Origin: Peribacillus deserti
GTDB taxonomy: Bacteria; Bacillota; Bacilli; Bacillales; DSM-1321
NCBI RefSeq assembly: GCF_002863585.1
Contig: NZ_PGUY01000034.1
Coordinates: 1 to 39,759, forward strand
Direction: 5' to 3'
Length of the DNA stretch: 39,759 nt
Position numbers and translations under genes: made by a program. Each line of letters starts with the position of its first letter. The stretch's first letter is position 1. The notes under the pieces are model-generated. The model was not told the origin of the DNA. It worked only from the letters and a program-made list of their open reading frames with translations, and searched no databases. Below, in pieces: positions 22,795-33,252 of the stretch.

Positions 22795-23910
22795 TCAATC
22801 ATAGGATACCATTGGCTCTAATTCTTCACTTGATTGCGAAGTTACATAAATGGTTCGGCTTGGGAATGCAACTTCCACTCCCTCTTCCTCTAAGATCCCC
22901 ATGATTTCTAAATTGATTTCATGTTTAATCTTCACGTGCTCGGCCCAAACAGTAGAATTTGTGAAAAAATAGATAAGAATATCGAGACTGCTTTCATTAT
23001 AATGATCAAATGCTACCATAATCGTATCCGGATGAATTTCCTCATGAGTCATTAATAACACTTCAATCCGATTTACCACTCTATGAATTTCTTCTTTGGT
23101 CGTTTTATAGTTAAGTCCTAAGTGAAACGTAATTCGTCTTTTCCCCATACGGCTCCAATTGGTAATGGCTTCATTTGCAAGTGTAGCATTGGGAACGGTA
23201 ACTAAAGCTTGACTAAATGTGCGAATTTTAGTGCTTCTAAAGTTGATATCTTCTACCGTTCCCTCCACGCTCGGCGTTAAGATCCAATCCCCGATCGAAA
23301 AAGGTTTTTCTGTTACAATAACGATTCCGCCAATTAGATTTCCTACCGCTTCTTTGGCAGCTAACGCAAACGCAAGTCCCCCTAGCCCAAGACCTGCTAC
23401 CAATCCATTTACATCATAATCAAATTCCTGGCCGATGATACTTAAGCTAATCGCTACCATGATGACACGGATGGCTCTTGAAATAAACGGAATGAGAATT
23501 AAATCAATCTTATTGTTGATTCTCTGATTGACACTGATTAAAATCCCTGAGGCAGGAGATGACAAATTAAACAATCCCCAGGTAATTAGTACGATTACCA
23601 TTGAACGTAGAAATTTTAAAAACAATGCATTGTGCTGCTCTATGAAAGGGAAATAATCCATTGCCAGGTACAAACCTACAATAATGAAAAACCACCCTAA
23701 GGGGCGTTCAAAACCTAAACATATTTGCGTAACAAAATCAGTTGGTGTCTTCCTGGACAATTTTAAAATCAACTGAAACACATACTTTGTGAATATGTTT
23801 CTAAATAAAACAAATAAAAGCAAAATCCCTACTGAAATTCCTAAATTCTTCAACATGTCATAGTCAAACTCAGACAATGATAAAGCAAATACGAATGAAC
23901 CTAAAGACAT
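22795..23910 (-). CDS. Small-conductance mechanosensitive channel family protein (MscS), YhdY-like
   Basis: The 371-residue protein has about five membrane helices, the last being the pore-lining segment with VAGLGLGGLAFALAAKEAVG, followed by the beta-domain motif EKPFSIGDWI, then TVEDINFRSTKIRTF and VPNATLANEAITNWS, and a cytoplasmic alpha/beta cage. These are MscS hallmarks; the channel opens under membrane tension to release solutes after osmotic downshock. Length and layout match B. subtilis YhdY. The gene stands alone between two long intergenic stretches, with a terminator on its 3' side. Confidence 0.9.
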   Translation of the reverse strand: MSLGSFVFALSLSEFDYDMLKNLGISVGILLLFVLFRNIFTKYVFQLILKLSRKTPTDFVTQICLGFERPLGWFFIIVGLYLAMDYFPFIEQHNALFLKFLRSMVIVLITWGLFNLSSPASGILISVNQRINNKIDLILIPFISRAIRVIMVAISLSIIGQEFDYDVNGLVAGLGLGGLAFALAAKEAVGNLIGGIVIVTEKPFSIGDWILTPSVEGTVEDINFRSTKIRTFSQALVTVPNATLANEAITNWSRMGKRRITFHLGLNYKTTKEEIHRVVNRIEVLLMTHEEIHPDTIMVAFDHYNESSLDILIYFFTNSTVWAEHVKIKHEINLEIMGILEEEGVEVAFPSRTIYVTSQSSEELEPMVSYD

Positions 23911-24405
23911 TTCTGCAAAACCTTCTCCCTTTTACCATTCTATTTTTAGTCATAACAATCTACTGACAAATCGATTTATTCGAAAAAACAAGCCCCGATA
24001 ATACCCGTTTTTCAATCATTACATCCAAATATCATATCTTTTTTAACAAGTTATTTGAATACAACCAAAGTCTCAGATTAAATGACATCCGCTTCAAAAC
24101 TTAGTAAGAAGTGAAAAAGAAGATGCTAATCATAGTGTCAAAACTATTATTTAATTTAACCCCAATAGTGTAACACATAAAAAGCTGATTTTATGGTGAG
24201 TGTGGCACATCCACCTGATAGACACCTTTTAACTGAGTAATTCTAATACCATCTTAATGCCAGGCTTTAACACCTTAGCAACTTGGTTTTCACACTTACA
24301 AGCGTAATCGTTGCCAGTAACAAGAATGTAAATAGGTTGTCACCATAATAGAGTTGATAATTCAAGGCTCAAGGTATAAAGTAGATTGTTAATTGAGGAG
24401 TGATG
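23911..24405. other. Intergenic region without a recognised gene
   Basis: About 490 bases, AT-rich, no open frame with a ribosome site. The part GGTGAGTGTGGCACATCCAC around 24195 and ATAGACACC after it has a different composition and may be a remnant of something mobile, but there is no transposase or inverted-repeat pair to support that. Confidence 0.35.
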
Positions 24406-24729
24406 ATGCTGAAAACAGTAAGAGTTGATAATTTAAGATTTAAGAAAGAGCTATCTATGATCGAGCAATTTTCCATTAAACATTTCGTCTTTAATTGGGT
24501 TGGTTGTCCACCAGAAGGATTAGATGATTTTCTTCCACTCGAGTACACCGAAGATGTCTTAGCAAAAATGGAGGTAACTGATGGCACAGTTCTTTCTATT
24601 GAAAATCAAGAACAATTTAGATATGTCACAATAACTGAAGATAATCAAATTGTTATGGCCTTTATAGATTATAATAAAGAGTTAAAATATAGAGTTTTCT
24701 CCATGGATGAGGTAGTAAATAAGGATTAA
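24406..24729 (+). CDS. Small protein of unknown function
   Basis: The 107-residue protein begins MLKTVRVDNLRFKKELSM after GAGGAG and has no signal peptide. It alternates strands and turns (HFVFNWVGCPPEGLDDFLPL, then TVLSIENQEQFRYVTITED and MAFIDYNKELKYRVFSMDE), the look of a small single-domain alpha/beta protein such as the immunity partners of bacterial toxins, but that is only an impression. I do not recognise a family. It is low in GC compared with its neighbours. It faces a stretch on the minus strand that reads like a broken toxin tail. Confidence 0.65.
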   Translation: MLKTVRVDNLRFKKELSMIEQFSIKHFVFNWVGCPPEGLDDFLPLEYTEDVLAKMEVTDGTVLSIENQEQFRYVTITEDNQIVMAFIDYNKELKYRVFSMDEVVNKD

Positions 24730-24933
24730 CCGTCACATTTTCACCTTTACTATCGGCAAATACACGCTCATAAGAATCGAAATGATGATTTTTATGAGCA
24801 TGCTTTGTGACTATGTAAGTTATCGAATATGCAGATGGGAATAGAGAAACACGAATATTGCTGCTGATACCCATTGATTGCCTTCAGCCATAGCTTCCCT
24901 ACCCTCATTGACTGTGTGCCAAATGTAAAACAT
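24730..24933 (-). pseudogene. Possible remnant of a toxin-type gene (two fragments in different frames)
   Basis: Two protein-like fragments lie on the minus strand in different frames: WHTVNEGREAMAEGNQWVSA (about 24860-24922) and, further on, KHAHKNHHFDSYERVFADSK and GENVTVNP (about 24725-24805). Both read like pieces of the C-terminal part of a large secreted or polymorphic toxin rather than chance. There is no start codon or ribosome site to join them. Neighbouring small genes on either side could be immunity genes. Confidence is low because each piece is short. Confidence 0.3.
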
Positions 24934-24961
24934 TCATTCTATCGTATTTATAACAAGGCGC

Positions 24962-25153
24962 TTATAAAAAATCATTAATATTTTCATTTAACCAAACATA
25001 AACTTCTTCTCTGACTTCCTTGTCATTTTCTCCTAATCTTTCAGCTAAGCTAACTAATTCTGCTGGCATATTCTTCATAACAATATTGATTTGATCGTCA
25101 CTCGGCGGCATTCCTAACGCGTCAATAAAACATTCGTTAATTAATTCAATCAT
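24962..25153 (-). CDS. Small acidic protein of unknown function
   Basis: The 63-residue protein (MIELINECFIDALGMPPSDD, then KNMPAELVSLAERLGENDKE) starts six or so bases after AGGAGG, a strong site for so small a gene. It is acidic and predicted all-helical, with no membrane segment. I do not recognise a family. Its position beside a possible toxin remnant makes an immunity role thinkable but unproven. Confidence 0.65.
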   Translation of the reverse strand: MIELINECFIDALGMPPSDDQINIVMKNMPAELVSLAERLGENDKEVREEVYVWLNENINDFL

Positions 25154-25313
25154 TATTTACACCTCCTATAAAGGTTTCGTTAAAACGAAATAACTGTTTA
25201 GTTCTTGAGCAATTATATATTACTTTCTCTTCAGGTCTAAGGATTTAAAGTAAATTCTTTTACTCCAATAAATTCAGATTCTGCTGTAAAAAAGAATGTA
25301 GTTCCTTTTTTTA
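25154..25313. other. Short AT-rich leader between the 63-residue protein gene and a repeat
   Basis: No gene or clear regulatory site recognised. It ends in the T-rich target of the family A repeat at 25314. Confidence 0.4.
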
Positions 25314-25540
25314 AGGCTGTTTTCGCAACCTTTGTTGTTATTGACAAGGCGCTTGATTTCCACTACATGATGCTCGCTTTCCGCGGGGCGGGCGGTGAGC
25401 CTCCTCGTCTTCGCCTGCGGGGTCTCACCAGTCCCACTGCTCCCGCAGGAGTCTCGCACCTTACGCTCCAATCAACCTGTTTAACAATTGGTAAATTTAC
25501 AGAACTTATTTAAAAACAACAATCTTTTAGAAAAGAGCCT
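25314..25540 (+). repeat. Complete family A repeat with 6-bp target duplication
   Basis: The 227-bp element runs from AGGCTGTTTTCGCAACC to AAAAGAGCCT. TTTTTA flanks it on both sides (25308-25313 and 25541-25546). The core contains CTCGCTTTCCGCGGGGCGGG and GCAGGAGTCTCGCACC, and the arms GCGGGGCGGGCGGTGAG and CTCACC...CCCGC can fold into a long imperfect stem. Confidence 0.8.
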
Positions 25541-25777
25541 TTTTTAAAGATCTCTATAATCTTTTTATTAACCGATAAATCTCCATTACTACCCTCAATA
25601 AGTATAAATTAATTTAGTTTAAACTATTTTACCACAGTTTACTATATAGACTTATTTTGAGAATGAAATAAGAGGGTAAAAGCTTGGTTCCGGTTGAAAT
25701 ACGGGTTTGCATGGCGAGTTGAAATCTTCTAATCTGAACAACTGGACGATGTAAAAGAAGAGAGAGCCGAAGCTCCC
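25541..25777. other. Region after glpD, with a probable terminator
   Basis: On the minus strand GAGGGAGC and GCTCTCTC enclose TTCG (25760-25779), followed by TCTTTTA, a hairpin just past and touching the glpD stop region that probably terminates glpD. The rest, up to the repeat, holds nothing I recognise. Confidence 0.5.
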
Positions 25778-27451
25778 TCACACCGCATGATGATGCTGTA
25801 AGTCAATCGGTGTTACCGCATCCTTCAGTTCTTTTTCTAATTCTGTTTGATACTCGGCAGTCTGTTTCTTGTTCCATTTCAGTGTTTCCTGCATGAACTT
25901 GATTACTTCTTCCTTCCACTCCCGCACCCAGTCAATATTAAAGAATAGTGCACCTGTACGGCGGATGAAGAAATCGACCGGCTTTGCTGCCATCTCGTGT
26001 TCTATGGAATACACAAGCTGTGCATAAACGCTACGTGTTAGTTTCGTCTCGACATTATCGAATTGTCTGCCGTAAGCCAAAAGTTCATCCACATTGGATC
26101 CATATTTTCCAGCTAACATTCTGCCCTCTTCTTTTGTAAATCCGTATTGGAGTGCCTCAACTTCTTTTTTAGCCACAAAAGATTTGAATTCTTTAGATCC
26201 GCCTACATCTCCACCTGAAATCGGATAGATTCTCGTTTGTGATTCTTTCAGCACCTGCCCTTGTTCCTTAAGGTGTTTGGCAATCAAATCAACTACAGAC
26301 TCTGCCATTTTGCGGTATCCGGTAAGTTTGCCGCCTGCTATCGTAATGAGTCCGCTTTCTGCTTCCCATATTTCATCCTTGCGTGATATTTCCGATGGGT
26401 CTTTTCCTTTTTCATAAATTAACGGGCGCACTCCTGCCCAGCTGGATTCAACATCTGCTTCATCAACTTTTACACCTGGGAACATATAATGGATGGCATT
26501 TAAGATGTAAGTCCGGTCTTCTGAGGTTACTTTTGGATGGGCAGCATCTGCATCGTAAAAGGTATCCGTTGTTCCTACATATGTTTTGCCATCCCGTGGA
26601 ATCGCGAACACCATCCGGCCGTCCGGCGTATCAAAATAGACCGCCTGCTGCAGAGGAAATACTGACTGATCAATGACCAGATGAACCCCTTTTGTCAGCC
26701 TCAGCTGTTTGTTATTTTGGGCGTAATCTTTGCCGCGGATTTTATCAACCCAAGGCCCTCCGGCGTTCACTACTTTGGCTGCTTTTACCTCATACAGTTC
26801 GTTTGTCAGCATGTCTTTGACCCGGACACCCGTAATGATCTTATCTCGGTATATGAATTCTTCTGCTTTGGCATAGTTCACCATGTGAGCACCATTGTCA
26901 AATGCTGCTTTCATCACTTCTATCGTTAACCGGGCATCATCCGTACGGTACTCCACATAGTACCCGCCGCCTTTCAGCCCCTCCCTTTTCACAAGCGGCT
27001 CTTTTTCCAGGGTTTTTGCACTAGAAAGCATGGACCGGCGCTCCGTCTTTTTAACTCCAGCCAGAAAATCATAGACCCTGAGTCCGATTGAAGTAGTAAA
27101 CGGTCCAAATGTCCCTCCTTTGTGCAGCGGAAGAAGCATCCATTCCGGTGTGGTAACATGCGGGCCGTTTTCATACACAATCGCACGTTCCTTGCCGACT
27201 TCTGCTACCACCCCTACCTGGAAATTCTTTAAATAACGCAGCCCGCCATGAACAAGCTTTGTGGATCGGCTTGAAGTTCCTGCAGCAAAGTCCTGCATTT
27301 CAACGAGAGCGACCTTCATTCCCCGAAGGGATGCGTCTAGGGCAATACCGGCACCTGTGATTCCTCCGCCAATTACCAACAGGTCATATGGCTCTTGCGA
27401 CATGGCTTCAAGCTGGCTGTTTCTTGTTAAGGATGAGAATGTTCTGATCAT
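25778..27451 (-). CDS. glpD: Aerobic glycerol-3-phosphate dehydrogenase
   Basis: The 557-residue FAD enzyme oxidises glycerol 3-phosphate to dihydroxyacetone phosphate at the membrane and feeds electrons to quinone. The FAD-binding motif [20 protein letters not shown] is at about residue 24. [17 protein letters not shown] and [15 protein letters not shown] follow, then [25 protein letters not shown] and [20 protein letters not shown]. Length and the C-terminal helical domain are normal. It lies downstream of glpP in the same direction but behind its own promoter and a conditional terminator, so it is a separate unit of the glycerol regulon. Confidence 0.96.
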   Translation of the reverse strand: MIRTFSSLTRNSQLEAMSQEPYDLLVIGGGITGAGIALDASLRGMKVALVEMQDFAAGTSSRSTKLVHGGLRYLKNFQVGVVAEVGKERAIVYENGPHVTTPEWMLLPLHKGGTFGPFTTSIGLRVYDFLAGVKKTERRSMLSSAKTLEKEPLVKREGLKGGGYYVEYRTDDARLTIEVMKAAFDNGAHMVNYAKAEEFIYRDKIITGVRVKDMLTNELYEVKAAKVVNAGGPWVDKIRGKDYAQNNKQLRLTKGVHLVIDQSVFPLQQAVYFDTPDGRMVFAIPRDGKTYVGTTDTFYDADAAHPKVTSEDRTYILNAIHYMFPGVKVDEADVESSWAGVRPLIYEKGKDPSEISRKDEIWEAESGLITIAGGKLTGYRKMAESVVDLIAKHLKEQGQVLKESQTRIYPISGGDVGGSKEFKSFVAKKEVEALQYGFTKEEGRMLAGKYGSNVDELLAYGRQFDNVETKLTRSVYAQLVYSIEHEMAAKPVDFFIRRTGALFFNIDWVREWKEEVIKFMQETLKWNKKQTAEYQTELEKELKDAVTPIDLQHHHAV

Positions 27452-27506
27452 GTAAATTCCTCCTAAGCTGGCTTTATTTTTTATATACCCAAAAATATAG
27501 AAAAAA

Positions 27507-27556
27507 AGAGACCAAAACTAGGCTATAGAGTATCTATAACTAAGTTTTGGTCTCTC
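27507..27556 (-). terminator. Leader terminator of glpD, target of GlpP antitermination
   Basis: GAGACCAAAACT (27508-27519) pairs with AGTTTTGGTCTC (27543-27554), and the inner CTATAGA/TCTATAA extends the stem. On the minus strand it is followed by seven T. It sits between promoter and glpD start, the arrangement in which GlpP with glycerol 3-phosphate prevents termination. Confidence 0.8.
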
Positions 27557-27589
27557 CGAATCTCAAACCGAAATTATTAACTTGTAAGT

Positions 27590-27617
27590 ATTATAACATA
27601 TGTTTGAATCCTGTTAA
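27590..27617 (-). promoter_or_regulatory. SigA-type promoter of glpD
   Basis: On the minus strand TTAACA (27612-27617) is followed after 16 bases by a perfect TATAAT (27590-27595). It lies directly upstream of the leader terminator. Confidence 0.7.
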
Positions 27618-27647
27618 AGATTAACAACTTCTTATTTTTTATAAAGC

Positions 27648-27822
27648 TCTGTTACACTTGCCTGTTGGTTGCAGCTAGCAGGCACTCGCTTTCCGCGGGC
27701 GGTCCGGAAGCCTCCTCGGCGCATGCGCGCCTCCGGGGTCTCCCTTGATCCGCTTTTCCCGCAGGAGTCTCGCGCCTTCCGCTCCAATCAACATAGTGCT
27801 AAAATCAAGAACGAATATAAAC
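27648..27822 (+). repeat. Family A repeat, variant subfamily, next to the glpP stop codon
   Basis: The core CACTCGCTTTCCGCGGGCGG...CCCGCAGGAGTCTCGCGCC and CTCCAATCAACATAGTG is the same as at 15723, and the left end GCTCTGTTA is shared. The right end is less clear and abuts the stop codon of glpP. TTTATA flanks it at both sides (before about 27648 and after 27827), which may be a target duplication, in which case the insertion hit the very end of glpP. Confidence 0.6.
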
Positions 27823-28368
27823 CTAGTCTTTATAATGATCCCAGAGTTCTTTTTTAGATGTAGAGATGAACTCCGCTCCGGCATTCAAAACCTGCTGAGC
27901 TTCTTCGACGGTACGGATCAGACCGCCGGCAATGATGTTCGTCCCGGTCCGGTCTTTTACTTCTTTTATCATACAGGGCATGAGCCCCGGCAGGACTTCT
28001 ACATAATCCGGTTTTGTCCGCTCTATGATACTATAGGTTTTCTCTAAAGCATGGGAATCCAGTAGAAACATCCGCTGGATCGCCATTACACCTTTTTGCT
28101 TTGCTTTCAGGATGACACTGGACTTGGTCGAGATCAGCCCATAAGGCTTGAATTCCTGGCAGACAAATTCTGTACCGTATTCATCATTTTTCAGGCCCTG
28201 AATTAAATCCACATGATAAATCATCTTTTTATTTTGCTGCCTGGCCATTTTAGCAATATGTTTCAGCTGGGCTATATGAAGATCTAGAAAAATTCCCATT
28301 TCATATGGACTTTCTAAAAACTTCTCAAAATCTTTAATGGAAGTGGATGCTGGTAATATTCTCTGCAT
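27823..28368 (-). CDS. glpP: Glycerol-3-phosphate-responsive antiterminator
   Basis: The 181-residue protein matches GlpP, which binds glycerol 3-phosphate and the leader RNAs of glp genes to stop premature termination. Visible are FLDLHIAQLKHIAKMARQQN, HVDLIQGLKNDEYGTEF, LDSHALEKT and the phosphate-binding end of the barrel, PDYVEVLPGLMPCMIKEV then NIIAGGLIRTVEEAQQVL. It has its own promoter. It lies between glpK and glpD, whereas in B. subtilis glpP precedes glpFK and glpD, so the order differs here. Both leader terminators it should act on are in this window. A family A repeat touches its stop codon. Confidence 0.92.
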   Translation of the reverse strand: MQRILPASTSIKDFEKFLESPYEMGIFLDLHIAQLKHIAKMARQQNKKMIYHVDLIQGLKNDEYGTEFVCQEFKPYGLISTKSSVILKAKQKGVMAIQRMFLLDSHALEKTYSIIERTKPDYVEVLPGLMPCMIKEVKDRTGTNIIAGGLIRTVEEAQQVLNAGAEFISTSKKELWDHYKD

Positions 28369-28408
28369 GGACGCCGCCTCTCTTTCTTATCGGCCTTTTA
28401 TTTAAAGA

Positions 28409-28437
28409 ATTATAGTTTACTATATCAAAATCGACAA
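28409..28437 (-). promoter_or_regulatory. SigA-type promoter of glpP
   Basis: On the minus strand TTGTCG (28432-28437), 17 bases, and a perfect TATAAT (28409-28414), about 40 bases before the glpP start. No leader terminator stands between them, so glpP expression is not subject to its own antitermination. Confidence 0.65.
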
Positions 28438-28481
28438 GCAGAGGGCGGAACCAACAGTACTTAACACATCAGTTGTATTTT

Positions 28482-29990
<1,509 letters not shown>

Positions 29991-30002
29991 TTAATATTTT
30001 TT

Positions 30003-30827
30003 TTACGCGATACTCTTAGAAGCTTCTATTTCTCCAGGCTGTTTTTTGCCAGTAGTATAAGCCAGAATAAGAATGGCGAGAACGGCAGCAGTCACTACCC
30101 AGAATAAACCGGATACTTCCCCTGCAAATACAGCCTGGTAAAATACTGCGCCAAAGGCTCCGCCAAGCAGCGGACCGACTACCGGAATCCATGCATAGCC
30201 CCAGTTGGAGCTGCCTTTTCCCGGAATTGGAAGGATGAAATGAGCGATACGAGGACCAAGGTCGCGGGCCGGATTAATGGCATATCCCGTAGTTCCTCCA
30301 AGCGACATTCCGATCACGACAATCAACAGCCCCACAGCTATTGGATTGAGTCCTTCTGTAAATTTATTTGCCCCAATAAATAATAGGCCTAATACTAGAA
30401 TAAAAGTACCAAAGATTTCACTGAAGAGGTTTGAGAACGTATGAGGGATCGCCGGACCTGTCGCAAATACTCCAAGCTTAGTGCCTGGATCCTTTGTTTC
30501 TTTCCAGTGCGGCAGATAATGAAAGAACACTAAAGCTGATCCGAGAATAGCACCCAGCATCTGCGCTAGTATATAACCTGGAACATCTGCCCAATCAAAA
30601 GAACCATTAATTGCTAGAGCCACAGTAACCGCAGGATTTAAATGTGCACCGCTGATTGAACCTACTGCAAATACACCCATCGTAACGGCCAGACCCCAGG
30701 CTATGGTAATCACGATCCAGCCCGGATTATTCGCATAAGACTTATTCAGTGACCCGCCAGCGCCGATGCCAGCCCCGAACACAATCAAAATCATCGTACC
30801 GATTACTTCTCCCATGAATGGCGACAT
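30003..30827 (-). CDS. glpF: Glycerol uptake facilitator (aquaglyceroporin)
   Basis: The 274-residue channel has six membrane helices and both NPA signatures: SGAHLNPAVTVA and, in the second half, GYAINPARDLGPR. The Asp after the second NPA (NPARD) marks it as a glycerol rather than a water channel. The start at 30827 (MSPFMGEVIG) follows AGGAGG; the frame is open 42 codons further up but only through the leader terminator. It is the first gene of glpFK, preceded by a promoter with an overlapping cre box and by a GlpP-type leader terminator. Confidence 0.95.
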   Translation of the reverse strand: MSPFMGEVIGTMILIVFGAGIGAGGSLNKSYANNPGWIVITIAWGLAVTMGVFAVGSISGAHLNPAVTVALAINGSFDWADVPGYILAQMLGAILGSALVFFHYLPHWKETKDPGTKLGVFATGPAIPHTFSNLFSEIFGTFILVLGLLFIGANKFTEGLNPIAVGLLIVVIGMSLGGTTGYAINPARDLGPRIAHFILPIPGKGSSNWGYAWIPVVGPLLGGAFGAVFYQAVFAGEVSGLFWVVTAAVLAILILAYTTGKKQPGEIEASKSIA

Positions 30828-30882
30828 GCTTAACTCCTCCTGTTCATAATAACCTATTTTTCCAAAAAAAGATGTTTGTATG

Positions 30883-30940
30883 AAAAAAGGAGACACACAC
30901 AGAAATAACCTTGTAGTAGGTCTTACCTGTGTGTATCTCC
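30883..30940 (-). terminator. Leader terminator of glpFK, target of GlpP antitermination
   Basis: On the minus strand GGAGATACACACA (30928-30940) pairs with TGTGTGTGTCTCC (30889-30901) through 13 pairs, one a G-U wobble, and six T follow. The plus strand would have a mismatch at that position, which supports a minus-strand RNA role. Confidence 0.8.
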
Positions 30941-30974
30941 TTATCTCCGACACAACATCTTAACTTGTATCTGT

Positions 30975-31003
30975 AGTATAAGGGAGTTTGAAAGCGCTGT
31001 CAA
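30975..31003 (-). promoter_or_regulatory. SigA promoter of glpFK
   Basis: On the minus strand a perfect TTGACA (30998-31003), 17 bases, and TATACT (30975-30980). This is one of the strongest promoters in the window. Confidence 0.8.
30988..31002. promoter_or_regulatory. cre box in the glpFK promoter
   Basis: TTGAAAGCGCTGTCA fits the CcpA consensus TGWAANCGNTNWCA completely. It covers the spacer and most of the -35 of the glpFK promoter, so CcpA would block RNA polymerase when preferred sugars are present. Confidence 0.8.
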
Positions 31004-31029
31004 TTTAAATTTCCAAATTATGAAATAAT

Positions 31030-31966
31030 TTAATGTGTTTTATTGCCACAAGAGCATTATCCACCAGATTCCCAATAATCCTCAGCAAACGGCAATTTGT
31101 GGGGACAATCAATCGAGAACATAGCCCCTGATTCTCTGGCATAACTTAATTCTCCTATCAGGGAAACCTGCTAAAACGGGATCTTGAGTTCTTTTCGAAA
31201 CGAACGCCACTTCATTTTCCCGGTGATTAACTGTTTCATTTATATATTTCGCAAGACTATCATATTGTTCCATCCGTACTAATCCCAGTATAACATGCAG
31301 CTTGTTCATAAACTCATGAGCCTGTGCCCGCAAAGCATCTGCATAATTACGGACCCCTGTCAGCTGTTCATCCAGCAATTGAATTTCCGTTTTATCCCGG
31401 AATGTAACGATGGCTCCTACCAGGTGTCTACTAATATTCCTATAAGAGTGCCAATCAGGATGCCCATCCGGCTTTTGTGACATTTTCCAATGAAATGCCG
31501 ACTGCTACAGCTCCCACTTGTTTTCCATTTGAGTCCTTCACAGGAGTGAACCCCGCATGGAATGGCCAAGAGTACCCTTGGAGTACGAAACATATTCTTT
31601 CCCTTGAAGTGCCGGCCCCTCGTCTCCTCCCCTAAAATGTTTCCTAATTTCATTAGACTGAGGGTGGGACAAACGTATGCCTTCCATATTCATAACCACA
31701 ACGAAGTTTACGTAGGTTACCTTCCTTATCTGATTCGCAAATGGCTGAATTTCATTTTTATTTACACTCCCGTCCAAAGCATGAATTACCGCCGGGCTTT
31801 GGGAAACCATTCGTGCCACATCCAGCGCCTTTTCCTTTTGAGTATCTTCAACACTTGAAGTAACTCTGTGGCTGATCAGCAAATCTGTAATGCCAAGTGA
31901 AAAAGCTACGACGATACAAACAAATATAATGATTATGGCTTGTAGACTCAATCTGCCTCGTTTCAT
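31030..31966 (-). pseudogene. DcuS/CitS-type sensor histidine kinase, multiply broken
   Basis: The remains follow the order of a DcuS/CitA-family sensor. They begin with MKRGRLSLQAIIIIF and the first membrane helix, then the extracellular sensor domain to about 31555. After a frameshift comes FTPVKDSNGKQVGAVAVGIS, then in a third frame the second helix MGILIGTLIGILVDTW. The PAS domain is missing: the text jumps to GAIVTFRDKTEIQLLDEQLT and the phosphoacceptor box RAQAHEFMNKLHVILGLVRM. After an extra C near 31167 the frame shifts again, and IIGNLVDNAL (the ATPase N box) appears in yet another frame. The rest of the ATPase domain and any response regulator are gone. It cannot make a working kinase. 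Confidence 0.85.
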
Positions 31967-32037
31967 ATTTCCCTCCGGTTCTCCATTTATTTCTAGTATG
32001 GACCAAGTGCCCTCTAACACTTCCGCTAAATGATAAA

Positions 32038-32080
32038 AGACCGTAAGCCCTTTAAAAAGAAGAGCTTACAGCCTTTTTTT
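32038..32080 (-). terminator. Hairpin after the TauE/SafE gene
   Basis: GTAAGC (32045-32050) and GCTTAC (32066-32071) form a short stem; the T-run on the minus strand is TCTTTTATC, on the plus strand seven T. Probably ends the TauE/SafE transcript before the broken kinase. Confidence 0.5.
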
Positions 32081-32083
32081 GAA

Positions 32084-32836
32084 TTAACTTATAAGAAGAA
32101 TGGCACCGGCCAGGATCGGAGTGAGTACCATGGCGCTTTTTAGAACCGGAAGCGGAACATAATTTGTAAATTTAGCCCCAATATATGAACCGATCATCGT
32201 TCCTGCCAATACTTGCAGAAGCAGCATGACATCAAAATATCCTTCAAAGTAATAGCCAATTCCGCCGGCACATGCAATCGGCAGGATCACGAGCATAGTT
32301 GTCCCGACTGATTTCTTGACAGAAAGTCCGATCACAACCAGTAATCCCAGCTGTATGAAAGGCGCGGATCCAATACCGAACGTACCGGATAAAACGCCTG
32401 AACATACACCGACAAATGCCGCACGCAATAACAGGATGCCTGGAGCTGGCGTGTCCTCTTCATTCTTATCTTTAATTTTATTTACAATGAACAATCGAAT
32501 CACAAGCATGATTGCAGATAAAAACAGCATTCCCGCTGTCAGCCAATGCAGGGAATCGACCGGAATCCATACCGCTAGTTTGGAACCTAAATACGCAGTG
32601 ACGGCACCAAAGCCTCCGACCGTCAACCCCGTTTTCACATCTATATTGCCCTGTCGGTAATGACTGTATGATCCTGACAAAGCCGTAAACACCATCGCAG
32701 CAAGCGAAGTCCCTAGGGCTGTGTGAATCGGCACTCCAAAAATTACGGTTAAGATTGCAATGATAAAGCCGGAACCCCCGGCTCCGATAAACCCTAATAA
32801 CATCCCTAATACTAACATCGTAAGTGTGATAGCCAC
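32084..32836 (-). CDS. TauE/SafE-family anion exporter
   Basis: The 250-residue protein has about eight membrane helices in two halves, with the family's repeated motif in LLGFIGAGGSGFIIAILTVI near the start and GVLSGTFGIGSAPFIQLGLL in the second half. Members export sulphite, sulphoacetate or similar small anions. I set a GTG start at 32836, seven bases after AGGAGG; the TTG at 32857 would place that ribosome site inside the gene. It diverges from an SsuABC-like importer gene set. An export/import pair for organosulphur compounds is a reasonable idea but the link is only by position. Confidence 0.85.
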   Translation of the reverse strand: MAITLTMLVLGMLLGFIGAGGSGFIIAILTVIFGVPIHTALGTSLAAMVFTALSGSYSHYRQGNIDVKTGLTVGGFGAVTAYLGSKLAVWIPVDSLHWLTAGMLFLSAIMLVIRLFIVNKIKDKNEEDTPAPGILLLRAAFVGVCSGVLSGTFGIGSAPFIQLGLLVVIGLSVKKSVGTTMLVILPIACAGGIGYYFEGYFDVMLLLQVLAGTMIGSYIGAKFTNYVPLPVLKSAMVLTPILAGAILLIS

Positions 32837-32870
32837 GCCGAATCCTCCTAAAAACAAAACGTTTAACTCT

Positions 32871-32900
32871 ATTATTTCAAATCTAGTAAGCGCTGTCCAA
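32871..32900 (-). promoter_or_regulatory. Probable TauE/SafE promoter with a cre-like site
   Basis: On the minus strand TTGGAC (32895-32900), 18 bases, and AATAAT (32871-32876). The spacer contains AGTAAGCGCTGTCC (32885-32898), which fits the cre consensus except at its two ends. AATCTAGYAAG occurs twice nearby (32880 and 32912), another possible operator. Confidence 0.4.
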
Positions 32901-33236
32901 GTTCTATTATAAATCTAGCAAGTAAAAGAACTGAATTTTGTAATTAAAAAAAGTATAGGGCTGGTCCTATGCTAAAGATCTCTGCAAATCAGGCACTGCT
33001 CATTTTATTTCTTTTCATATAAATGAGAGATTGGCAGCTGCCAATAGGTTAGCTGCCTTTCTACATTACCGTATGAATCCCCGAAACTAAATCAGGGAAT
33101 GGCAAAGGGAAAAATGGAAGCATACAAGTGTTTTTTGTCATATTCCGAAAAGAAAGTTTAATATTCAAAATAAATTATTGCAAAATTATGAAGAATAGGA
33201 ATATACTTTACCTTTAGAAACTGATATTTAAGACAC
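32901..33236. other. Leader region between TauE/SafE and the importer genes
   Basis: GGCAGCT (33032-33038) and AGCTGCC (33051-33057) form a stem followed by TTTCT on the plus strand. A second hairpin, CTCATTT...AAATGAG, precedes it. TTGCAA (33178-33183), 18 bases, TATACT (33202-33207) is the likely promoter of the importer genes. The plus-strand hairpins lie upstream of that promoter, so their role is unclear. Confidence 0.45.
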
Positions 33237-33252
33237 GGAGGTTAGGATTGTT

